From assembly GCF_011039205.1 (NCBI RefSeq), contig NZ_JAAKEL010000001.1, positions 62,001 to 126,000 on the forward strand: a DNA stretch of 64,000 bases, in the 5' to 3' direction. The notes beneath the pieces were generated by a model, which was not told where the DNA came from, did not search any database, and was given only the letters and a program-made list of their open reading frames with translations. Position 1 is the stretch's first letter. Each line of letters opens with the position of its first letter. Shown here piece after piece: positions 44,423-51,380 of this stretch. The translations under genes were made by a program, and so were the position numbers. Source of the DNA: Dysgonomonas sp. ZJ279. GTDB taxonomy: Bacteria > Bacteroidota > Bacteroidia > Bacteroidales > Dysgonomonadaceae.

Positions 44423-45559
44423 TTAATCTCGTCTTATTCTGATTTGTATAGCATTTTTGATTGGCTTCTCACTTACAAAAATAAGATAACCACCACCTCC
44501 TGCACCGCTCATTTTCCATCCTAGAGCCTGACTTTTATATTGATCCAATATTTCCAGAATGTCGGATGAGACCATATTTGGGTACATGGCTATTTGGGCT
44601 TCGAAACTTTCTGTCATAGCTTTCCCAAAAGCGGATAAGTCCTGATCCTTTATTGCTTTCCAGCTACTGTCGGCAGCTTCGCTGAGCTTCTTTGCACTCT
44701 CAATGGTTATATGCGTGTTTGATAGCACATCATAATCATCATGGCGAGGGTATAGAGGTATTAACCATAGATGTTTCTCTATCCAATCCAAAATATTATT
44801 GTCTAAAATACTTTCTATTTTAGAAGGCCAAAAGTCTCCGTCGTAAAACAATCTGTTCAATCCTGGCATTGTGATTCCAATCGAATCCTGCGATCCACTG
44901 ATATATTTAGTACCGGGAGGATTCTCGTAGCAGAAAAGAGTTTTAGCTAGCTTTTCTTTGTCACCTGCAGGTATATCTACATGCCATAACTCAATCGCCT
45001 TTTTTCTCGAACTGGTAGACATACCACTTCGGTCATTAAAATCATAATCGGGTTCTATACATATTGTCAAAACCGGTCCGCTGTATAAAGAGCTGACATT
45101 CGGCTGGTCGAGCCATCCTCCGGCTAGATCCAATCGGTAAGGAATTTTACATTCTTCGCGCAAAGCAGTTGTAGAACGGATAGGTAAACCTTCGTGTGGA
45201 ATTCGTTGGCTAACGATATACTCTATTCCCAGTTCTTTGCATAAATTCTCCTTAACAGAACTATGTCCATCTGAATTTACGAAGAATATATCGGGCTTCA
45301 AAGCTTTTAATTCGTCTAAAAAGTCCATGATACCGCTACCTCTATTGATCCAAGCATCCTTAACCATTCTAAGTGCTTTGATCATATAAAGTCTCTCATC
45401 TTCGTTGTTGATGGTTTTGCGGGATTTGAGTTCATTGATTGTCTTATCAGAACCTATTCCTACATATAAATCTCCATGTGTTGCCGCTTCTTCGAAGAAA
45501 GCAACATGACCACTGTGGAGCATATCGTAACAACCACTAACAAATATCTTTTTCTTCAT
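44423..45559 (-). CDS. Cytidylyltransferase / GHMP-kinase-like fusion protein
   Basis: A 378-residue fusion. Residues 1-130 are a nucleotidyltransferase with FVSGCYDMLHSGHVAFFEEA (HxGH), VGIGSDKTINELK and the IRSTTALR segment (ISSTxxR-like). Residues about 137-378 resemble GHMP sugar kinases: IPYRLDLAGGWLDQP (motif 1-like), SGSQDSIGITMPGLNR (the QD motif seen in HddA/FKP relatives) and WKMSGAGGGGYLIFVSE (motif 3). The usual ATP-binding GxGSSSA motif 2 is not seen between them, and the kinase half is about 240 residues against some 320 normally. I recall similar Bacteroidales proteins, so this is probably a conserved form rather than local damage. A role in NDP-sugar salvage is inferred; the substrate is unknown. 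Confidence 0.8.
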   Translation of the reverse strand: MKKKIFVSGCYDMLHSGHVAFFEEAATHGDLYVGIGSDKTINELKSRKTINNEDERLYMIKALRMVKDAWINRGSGIMDFLDELKALKPDIFFVNSDGHSSVKENLCKELGIEYIVSQRIPHEGLPIRSTTALREECKIPYRLDLAGGWLDQPNVSSLYSGPVLTICIEPDYDFNDRSGMSTSSRKKAIELWHVDIPAGDKEKLAKTLFCYENPPGTKYISGSQDSIGITMPGLNRLFYDGDFWPSKIESILDNNILDWIEKHLWLIPLYPRHDDYDVLSNTHITIESAKKLSEAADSSWKAIKDQDLSAFGKAMTESFEAQIAMYPNMVSSDILEILDQYKSQALGWKMSGAGGGGYLIFVSEKPIKNAIQIRIRRD

Positions 45560-45601
45560 ACCTATGGTTTTGAGGTCGATTTCTTTTTGTCAGATATATA
45601 A

Positions 45602-47083
45602 TTAATACGCTCTTGCGAAAGCAACTCGTTGAGCAGAAGGTTTTCCTGTGACCATGCACACTCCCGGAGTGTTATCTCCTTCTAAAGGGATACAACGGAT
45701 AGTTGCTTTGGTTTCTGTTTTTATTTGTTCTTCGGTCTCGGGAGTCCCATCCCAATGAGCCATAATAAAACCACCATCTTCTATTTTTATTTTAAACTCA
45801 TCGTAAGTTTCTACAGTAGTAGTATTTGAAGCGCGATAATCGAATGCTTTTTTATAAATATTTGATTGAATATCATCCAAAAGGTTCTTGATATATGTAT
45901 CGATATTATCGCACGACACTGTTTCTTTTGTCAATGTGTCACGGCGAGCTACTTCTACGGTATTGCTTTCTAAATCGCGACCACCCATAGCCAGACGTAC
46001 AGGAACACCTTTCAATTCGTATTCCGCAAATTTCCATCCTGGTTTTCTATTGTCAGCATTGTCGTATTTGACACTGATTCCAAGAGCTTTGAGCGATTTT
46101 ACAATGCCATCTACTTTTTCATTTATTAATGCCAGTTGTTCGTCTCCCTTATATATAGGAACGATTACAACCTGAAATGGAGCCAGTTTTGGAGGAAGTA
46201 CCAAGCCATTATCATCGGAATGAGCCATAATGAGTGCGCCTATCAAGCGAGTCGAAACTCCCCATGATGTAGCCCATACATATTCCATTTTTCCATCTTT
46301 ATCTGCAAATTTCACGTCAAATGCTTTAGCAAAGTTTTGACCTAAGAAATGCGAAGTACCCGATTGTAGTGCTTTTCCATCCTGCATCAATGCTTCGATA
46401 GTGTATGTTTCTACAGCTCCGGCAAAACGTTCCGATGCCGATTTTACACCTTTAACAACAGGCATTGCCATATATTCTTCAGCAAACTGAGCATATACTT
46501 CGAGCATCTTGCGAGCTTCTATTTCCGCTTCGTCTTTGGTTGCATGAGCCGTGTGCCCTTCTTGCCAAAGGAACTCGGCAGTACGAAGAAACAGACGTGT
46601 ACGCATTTCCCAACGAACAACATTGGCCCATTGGTTACACAAAATAGGAAGGTCTCTGTAAGATTGAATCCAGTTGCGATATGTATTCCAAATAATAGTT
46701 TCGGATGTCGGGCGAACAATCAGTTCTTCTTCCAGTTTTGCTTCAGGATCTACAATTACACCCGATCCATCAGGGTTATTCTTCAGACGGTAGTGGGTTA
46801 CTACTGCGCACTCTTTAGCGAAACCTTCTACGTGATCAGCCTCTTTACTCAAAAAAGATTTGGGTATAAAAAGCGGAAAATAAGCATTCACATGACCTGT
46901 TTCTTTAAACATGTCATCCAGCTGACGTTGCATTTTTTCCCATATAGCATAGCCATACGGTTTGATAACCATACATCCACGTACAGCAGAGTTTTCTGCC
47001 ATATCTGCTTTTATCACTAAATCTTGATACCACTGACTATAGTCTTGACTTCTTGAAGTCAGTTGTTTGAGTTCTTTTGCCAT
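45602..47083 (-). CDS. proS: Prolyl-tRNA synthetase, archaeal/eukaryote-like type
   Basis: A 493-residue class II aminoacyl-tRNA synthetase charging tRNA-Pro. It lacks the editing insertion of the long bacterial ProRS and has the short-type architecture: class II motif 1 around [20 protein letters not shown], motif 2 in [20 protein letters not shown], motif 3 in [20 protein letters not shown], then an anticodon-binding domain ([14 protein letters not shown]) and the extra C-terminal domain ending in VAFARAY. This form is normal in Bacteroidales. The gene is transcribed alone, divergent from the HAD phosphatase. Confidence 0.97.
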   Translation of the reverse strand: MAKELKQLTSRSQDYSQWYQDLVIKADMAENSAVRGCMVIKPYGYAIWEKMQRQLDDMFKETGHVNAYFPLFIPKSFLSKEADHVEGFAKECAVVTHYRLKNNPDGSGVIVDPEAKLEEELIVRPTSETIIWNTYRNWIQSYRDLPILCNQWANVVRWEMRTRLFLRTAEFLWQEGHTAHATKDEAEIEARKMLEVYAQFAEEYMAMPVVKGVKSASERFAGAVETYTIEALMQDGKALQSGTSHFLGQNFAKAFDVKFADKDGKMEYVWATSWGVSTRLIGALIMAHSDDNGLVLPPKLAPFQVVIVPIYKGDEQLALINEKVDGIVKSLKALGISVKYDNADNRKPGWKFAEYELKGVPVRLAMGGRDLESNTVEVARRDTLTKETVSCDNIDTYIKNLLDDIQSNIYKKAFDYRASNTTTVETYDEFKIKIEDGGFIMAHWDGTPETEEQIKTETKATIRCIPLEGDNTPGVCMVTGKPSAQRVAFARAY

Positions 47084-47123
47084 ATTATTTTGTAAGCGAA
47101 TTTATTTTTCGAGAAAATTATCA

Positions 47124-47131
47124 CAAAGTTA
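47124..47131 (-). promoter_or_regulatory. -7 promoter element of proS
   Basis: The minus strand reads TAACTTTG, 41 bases before the proS start; a CAAA on the plus strand at 47148-47151 may be part of the -33 box, though spacing is short (16). Confidence 0.6.
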
Positions 47132-47189
47132 GTAAAAATCACTTAATCAAAGAGCATATCAGAAAATCAATTAACTAAGGAGTATTTTA

Positions 47190-47197
47190 TATCTTTG
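47190..47197 (+). promoter_or_regulatory. -7 promoter element of the HAD gene
   Basis: TATCTTTG, full TAnnTTTG match 29 bases before the HAD start codon. Confidence 0.65.
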
Positions 47198-47225
47198 TTC
47201 TTCTTTTTTCAATATTATATACAAA

Positions 47226-47918
47226 ATGAAATATACGACTATTTTTTTCGATTTAGACGATACACTTTGGGATACGGTAAATAATAACACTGAAAGTCTT
47301 GAGGATATTTATAATGATTATAAGATAAACAAATATTATCCGACTTTTTCCGATTTTTATAACGTTTATTCTCCTAATACAAATAAACTTTGGGCAATGT
47401 ATAGTAAAGGCGAAATAGATAAGCCGACATTGCTTCGCGAGCGCTTTTTGTATCCTTTTCGATCTTTTAGCGATGTGACAGAGGAAATGTCTTCTGAAAT
47501 GAATGCTGACTTTTTAAATAGGGTGCAGTTTAAGAAAGGTACAGTTGCCGGAGCAATAGAATTGCTTGATTATTTGAAGTCCAAATATAGGCTGCATATT
47601 ATTTCTAATGGTTTTACTGAAATACAATATACTAAAATGAAAAGTGCAGGCTTGAACCCTTATTTTGATAAGGTTATTTTATCTGATGGAGTAGGGGTAA
47701 ATAAACCTCATCCCGATATTTTCAATTTTGCATTGAAAGAAGCAGGTGTAAATCCTCAAGATGTGATAATGATAGGTGATAATCTACAGACGGATATAAT
47801 AGGTGCCATGAATAGTAAAATAGATCAGGTGTGGTTTAACCCCAATGATGAAATAAGTGGATCCGTTGAGCCTACCTATGTCGTGAAAAACTTATTAGAG
47901 ATAAAATCTATCTTATAA
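47226..47918 (+). CDS. HAD-family hydrolase, YjjG-like
   Basis: A 230-residue haloacid-dehalogenase phosphatase. Motif I is FFDLDDTLWD (DxDxT nucleophile), motif II is LHIISNGFTE, the Lys and motif III-IV lie in GVNKPHPDIFNFALKEAGV and DVIMIGDNLQTDIIGAMN. The helical cap (residues about 20-90) is C1 type. The NGF segment and overall match resemble YjjG, a pyrimidine nucleotidase that removes non-canonical nucleotides, but other small phosphates are possible. Monocistronic with its own promoter and a strong bidirectional terminator downstream. Confidence 0.9.
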   Translation: MKYTTIFFDLDDTLWDTVNNNTESLEDIYNDYKINKYYPTFSDFYNVYSPNTNKLWAMYSKGEIDKPTLLRERFLYPFRSFSDVTEEMSSEMNADFLNRVQFKKGTVAGAIELLDYLKSKYRLHIISNGFTEIQYTKMKSAGLNPYFDKVILSDGVGVNKPHPDIFNFALKEAGVNPQDVIMIGDNLQTDIIGAMNSKIDQVWFNPNDEISGSVEPTYVVKNLLEIKSIL

Positions 47919-47922
47919 ACAG

Positions 47923-47958
47923 CAGAGGCAGATAATCGAAATTATCTGCCTCTGTTAT
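47923..47958. terminator. Bidirectional terminator between HAD gene and fldA
   Basis: A 14-base stem, CAGAGGCAGATAAT (47923-47936) with ATTATCTGCCTCTG (47941-47954), around a CGAA tetraloop, between convergent genes. Confidence 0.88.
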
Positions 47959-47978
47959 TAATTGTCAGACTAAAAATA

Positions 47979-48476
47979 TTAGCCGATTTGTTTTTTTAGG
48001 TTTTCTACCCAAGCTGCAAGGCGAGAGTCTGTTTGGTCGTATTCGTTGTCCTCGTCTAGTGCAAGTCCGATAAATTTACCATCGATTACAGCATCCGACT
48101 CGTCGAAAGTGTAACCATCTGTTGGCACAGAACCAATAATTTCTACTTTTCCTTTCAATGCTTTATAAAGATAATACATTGCTCCGGCAAAGCTGGTAGA
48201 GAAAGACGCACTGTCTCCTAAACTGAACATGGCTACTTTCTTTCCGGCGAAGTTCATTTTCTCAAACTTAGGTAAGAAAATATCCCAGTCGTCTTGAAGG
48301 TCACCAACACCTGTAGTGGATGCGCCTAACACAAGGAAGTCAAAATCTTGGATATCTTCTACTGAAATATCAGCGACATTAAAAAGAGTAGCGTTGTCGA
48401 ATAAAGCTTGTATTTTTTCTGCTACCGCCTCAGTGGCTCCGGTAGATGAACCGTAAACTATTGCAATTTTGCTCAT
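47979..48476 (-). CDS. fldA: Flavodoxin
   Basis: A 165-residue long-chain-type flavodoxin, a cytosolic FMN electron carrier. The phosphate-binding loop is YGSSTGATEAVAEKI, followed by the flavin-stacking loop regions LGASTTGVGDLQDDWD and SLGDSASFSTSFAGAMYYLY, and the acidic C-terminal GLALDEDNEYDQTDSRLAAW. It can replace ferredoxin under iron limitation. It starts 26 bases after the MATE gene stop on the same strand; they may share a transcript. Confidence 0.96.
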   Translation of the reverse strand: MSKIAIVYGSSTGATEAVAEKIQALFDNATLFNVADISVEDIQDFDFLVLGASTTGVGDLQDDWDIFLPKFEKMNFAGKKVAMFSLGDSASFSTSFAGAMYYLYKALKGKVEIIGSVPTDGYTFDESDAVIDGKFIGLALDEDNEYDQTDSRLAAWVENLKKQIG

Positions 48477-48501
48477 AATTACTTAATTAATTAATTATCA
48501 A

Positions 48502-49797
48502 TTATCTGGACTCATTCAAAATAGTAGGTGCCATAAAATACTGGATTATCCCACGTAGAGCCAGATAGACTATAAACGCAAACCATAGTATATTGTTCAA
48601 AAAAAATGTGTTAAAAGAAAAGTATATCACGAAGAAAGAGGCGGATGCAATGAGCATCGAATTTCTCATCTGTCGCGAAGCTGTTGCACCGATGAAAATA
48701 CCATCCCAAAGGAATGCGGAGAATCCTGCGACTGGAATTAACAGTGCCCAGAATTGATATTCTTTGCTTAATTCTACAATATTTTGTTTGTCGGTAAGAA
48801 ATGAAAATATCTGATCGATAAATACTCCATATATAAGAGTAAATATCACAACAATCAGGCCACCCCATATAAATAGACGCTTAACCAATACTTTCAGTTC
48901 AGACTTTTTGCCTGCACCAATTAGTTTTCCTGTAAGAGCTTCGGCGGCATAAGCGAACCCATCCATTATAAAAGAGAACAGAATAAACAACTGCATCATA
49001 AGCGCATTCACCGAAAGAATGTCGTTCCCAAGTTTTGCTGATGCAGACATAAAGAAGGTGGTAACGGCCACAAGTGCCATTGTACGGATAAATATGTTGC
49101 TATTTACTTTGAAAAAAGGAATAAACGATTGCAGGTTAGCCAGTATCTTAAGATTTATATATTGCTTAAGATTCTTATATTGAATATTGCATATAACCAA
49201 TGATGCCAGAAAACCGCTGTATTGTGCCAGAACAGAAGCTAAAGCAACACCTTCTATCTGCATACCTAGGCCGTAAACGAAAATGAAACTTAAACCGATA
49301 TTTACTACGTTGATACCAATAGAAATGAACATGGGGGTTTTAGCGTTCTGCATCCCAATAAACCATCCATTGAAAGCATACATACCTAATATTGCAGGTG
49401 CTGCCCAAATGTATATATGAAAATACGTGAGTGCAAAAGTCTTCAACTCAGGCTCTCTGTCTACAAGTGTAAAGCCTATATAAGCAATTGCTTGTTGCAG
49501 GATAATAATTAATATGCCGGCGGCCATTGCAACCATTAGCGCCCGAAGTAAAATATTCGTTCCCTCCTGCCAGTCTTTAGCCCCATAGGCTTGTGCAGTG
49601 AATCCACTTGTGCCCATTCTCAGGAATGAAAAACTCCAATAAATCGCATTGAAAATCATTGCAGCAAGGGCGATAGCTCCGATGTAGTATTCGGAGTCGA
49701 GATGTCCTACAATAAACATATCTACCATGCCTAGTAGTGGAACAGTAATATTAGAAATTATATTGGGAATCGCGAGGCGGAGAATGTCTTTATTCAT
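48502..49797 (-). CDS. MATE-family multidrug/DinF-like exporter
   Basis: A 431-residue inner-membrane antiporter with 12 predicted helices in two pseudo-symmetric halves: MNKDILRLAIPNIISNITVP, GMVDMFIVGHLDSEYYIGAI and YWSFSFLRMGTSGFTAQAYG in the first half, ILSVNALMMQLFILFSFIMD and FAYAAEALTGKLIGAGKKSE in the second. It resembles the DinF branch of MATE proteins, which export organic cations using Na+ or H+. The ATG at 49795-49797 is used because the in-frame ATG upstream (49836) lies upstream of a consensus promoter element that would then be inside the coding region. Substrate unknown. Confidence 0.92.
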   Translation of the reverse strand: MNKDILRLAIPNIISNITVPLLGMVDMFIVGHLDSEYYIGAIALAAMIFNAIYWSFSFLRMGTSGFTAQAYGAKDWQEGTNILLRALMVAMAAGILIIILQQAIAYIGFTLVDREPELKTFALTYFHIYIWAAPAILGMYAFNGWFIGMQNAKTPMFISIGINVVNIGLSFIFVYGLGMQIEGVALASVLAQYSGFLASLVICNIQYKNLKQYINLKILANLQSFIPFFKVNSNIFIRTMALVAVTTFFMSASAKLGNDILSVNALMMQLFILFSFIMDGFAYAAEALTGKLIGAGKKSELKVLVKRLFIWGGLIVVIFTLIYGVFIDQIFSFLTDKQNIVELSKEYQFWALLIPVAGFSAFLWDGIFIGATASRQMRNSMLIASASFFVIYFSFNTFFLNNILWFAFIVYLALRGIIQYFMAPTILNESR

Positions 49798-49805
49798 AAC
49801 GATTA

Positions 49806-49837
49806 CAAATGTAAGGTTGTAAAATAACATCCACAAA
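49806..49837 (-). promoter_or_regulatory. Promoter of the MATE gene
   Basis: The minus strand has TACATTTG (49806-49813) and TTTG (49834-49837) 20 bases apart, the ideal spacing. The implied leader before ATG 49797 is only a few bases. Confidence 0.7.
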
Positions 49838-49872
49838 TCAAATGATATTATTGTGAGGATAAGAATTTTATA

Positions 49873-49880
49873 TATCTTTG
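49873..49880 (+). promoter_or_regulatory. -7 promoter element of the GYF2/CD225 cluster
   Basis: TATCTTTG, full TAnnTTTG match 58 bases before the GYF2 gene; TTGTG at 49851-49855 may be the -33 box. Confidence 0.65.
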
Positions 49881-49938
49881 CACTGTTTAACTTTTCAGGA
49901 GGTTAAAAGCAAGGTCAAATTTTATAGAACGCATATAC

Positions 49939-50520
49939 ATGAATGGTTTTTATTATATAGACGAAGTGTCTAAGCAGCAATGTGGACCCTTTTCTATCAA
50001 CGAATTACAGGCGAAAAATATTCGCCCTAATACGATGATATGGAGTTCGGGAATGACGGATTGGGCTGAGGCAAGAACTGTGGCAGAATTAGAATTTTTG
50101 TTCAATCCTAATGTGTCTATGCCGGTAGCGCCTCCAACTCAAGGAGATGCTTCTTCACCTCAATATAACAATCAGAGAAATGGTAATGCATCTACCCCTA
50201 ATCAAGGGATGTACGCTTCTAATGTTTATGGTCGTAATACCATCAATAGAGGAGTAGATGTACGTCCGATGCCTAAAAACTGGTTGATCGAATCTATTCT
50301 GGTAACAGTGGCTTGTTGCTTACCTTTTGGTATAGCTGGAATAGTAAGTGCTACGAAGGTTGAGTCTCTTTATTATTCAGGTGACTATGATGGAGCGGAG
50401 CAAGCATCGAAGGATGCTAAAAAGTGGACTGTAATCGGTTTCTGTTGCACAGGGATAGTCATGGTTTTATATATATTATCTCTTGTTATAATCGGTGTCG
50501 CTTCTGCTTTCTCCCTCTAA
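49939..50520 (+). CDS. GYF_2 plus CD225/dispanin membrane protein
   Basis: A 193-residue protein joining an N-terminal GYF_2 domain (about 1-55: FYYIDEVSKQQCGPFSINEL, TMIWSSGMTDWAEA) through a Asn/Pro-rich linker to a C-terminal CD225/dispanin domain (about 112-193). The latter has two hydrophobic helices: SILVTVACCLPFGIAGIVSA and VIGFCCTGIVMVLYILSLVI, separated by the conserved KVESLYYSGDYDGAEQASKD. CD225 is the fold of eukaryotic IFITM proteins, and the CC-P-x-G pair is conserved here. The bacterial function is unknown. GYF_2 domains are thought to bind proline-rich peptides. First of three small membrane-protein genes. Confidence 0.88.
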   Translation: MNGFYYIDEVSKQQCGPFSINELQAKNIRPNTMIWSSGMTDWAEARTVAELEFLFNPNVSMPVAPPTQGDASSPQYNNQRNGNASTPNQGMYASNVYGRNTINRGVDVRPMPKNWLIESILVTVACCLPFGIAGIVSATKVESLYYSGDYDGAEQASKDAKKWTVIGFCCTGIVMVLYILSLVIIGVASAFSL

Positions 50521-50588
50521 TGTGATAAAGTCAGATCAAAATATACACACATAATTATTCTTTTATATTTTATAAAATTTATCAAAAA

Positions 50589-50888
50589 ATGGAAAATAAC
50601 TTAAATGAAAACGGAGGTACTTTCAATAGTGCACCTCAAACTCCCCCTAAAAATTATTTAGTAGAGTCTATCCTTGTTACTGTATTGTGCTGTCTACCTT
50701 TTGGTATAATGGGTATCATTAATGCAACAAAAGTAGAAAGTCTTTATGCTGCCGGTGATTATGAATCATCTCAACGTGCTGCTGACGACGCTAAAAAATT
50801 CTGCAAATACGGTCTTATAGGATGGGGTGTTGTAGTAGTTATCTATGTGATTCTTATGCTTGCGGGTGTTGCTGCAGGGATTAGCTAA
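50589..50888 (+). CDS. CD225/dispanin-family membrane protein
   Basis: A 99-residue protein equal to the CD225 half of the preceding gene without GYF_2: SILVTVLCCLPFGIMGIINA, KVESLYAAGDYESSQRAADD and the second helix LIGWGVVVVIYVILMLAGVA. It appears to be a tandem paralogue. It lies 68 bases after the GYF2 gene and 5 bases before the DUF2752 gene, so the three are probably one unit. Two-helix inner-membrane protein; molecular role not known. Confidence 0.88.
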   Translation: MENNLNENGGTFNSAPQTPPKNYLVESILVTVLCCLPFGIMGIINATKVESLYAAGDYESSQRAADDAKKFCKYGLIGWGVVVVIYVILMLAGVAAGIS

Positions 50889-50893
50889 TATTG

Positions 50894-51283
50894 ATGGTTA
50901 GAACAACAACTATACGTATAATGATAGCAATAGCTTTGACAGCTATTGCTATTGTTATTTATTTTCTATTTAGTCCCGAGGAGTCTAATATATTCCCTCA
51001 GTGTCCTTTTCACTATCTGACAGGGCTTGATTGTCCGGGATGTGGATCGCAAAGGGCTATTCACAATATACTGCATTTTAGAATAAAAGAGGCTTTTTTC
51101 TTTAATCCTCTTCTTGTTATATCCATTCCGTATCTTATCTATGGTATCTATATGGAATACTTCGGGGGCAAACAAAAATACCCCACAGCTCGTCAGATCT
51201 TTTTCGGTAAAACTGCTACTATTATTATTTTCTTTATTGTTATTGTATATTGGGTTGGGCGTAATGTCCTAAAATTCATATAA
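50894..51283 (+). CDS. DUF2752 membrane protein
   Basis: A 129-residue protein with the DUF2752 signature CPFHYLTGLDCPGCGSQRAI near residue 35-55, and three hydrophobic helices (IRIMIAIALTAIAIVIYFLF, NPLLVISIPYLIYGIYM, TATIIIFFIVIVYWVGRNVL). The three Cys of the signature (CPFH, DCPGCG) may bind metal or form a disulfide. ATG 50894 is chosen over the TTG one codon earlier. DUF2752 genes often accompany CD225 or TM2 proteins, as here; the function is unknown. Confidence 0.88.
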   Translation: MVRTTTIRIMIAIALTAIAIVIYFLFSPEESNIFPQCPFHYLTGLDCPGCGSQRAIHNILHFRIKEAFFFNPLLVISIPYLIYGIYMEYFGGKQKYPTARQIFFGKTATIIIFFIVIVYWVGRNVLKFI

Positions 51284-51324
51284 AACTACATTTAACAAGT
51301 ACAAACTAAAAAAGACAATGCTTA

Positions 51325-51357
51325 TTTGCTTTTCTAGTGAATAAACATGTACTTTTG
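51325..51357 (+). promoter_or_regulatory. Promoter of kup
   Basis: TTTG at 51325-51328 and TACTTTTG at 51350-51357, 21 bases apart, match the Bacteroidota -33/-7 consensus, 23 bases before kup. Confidence 0.8.
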
Positions 51358-51380
51358 TCGAGTTTCAAAAAAATGATGCG

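Noticed and set aside
46544-47020. 158-residue plus-strand reading frame
   Set aside because: It is antisense to proS, has no domain or signal, and its composition is the shadow of a well-conserved gene.
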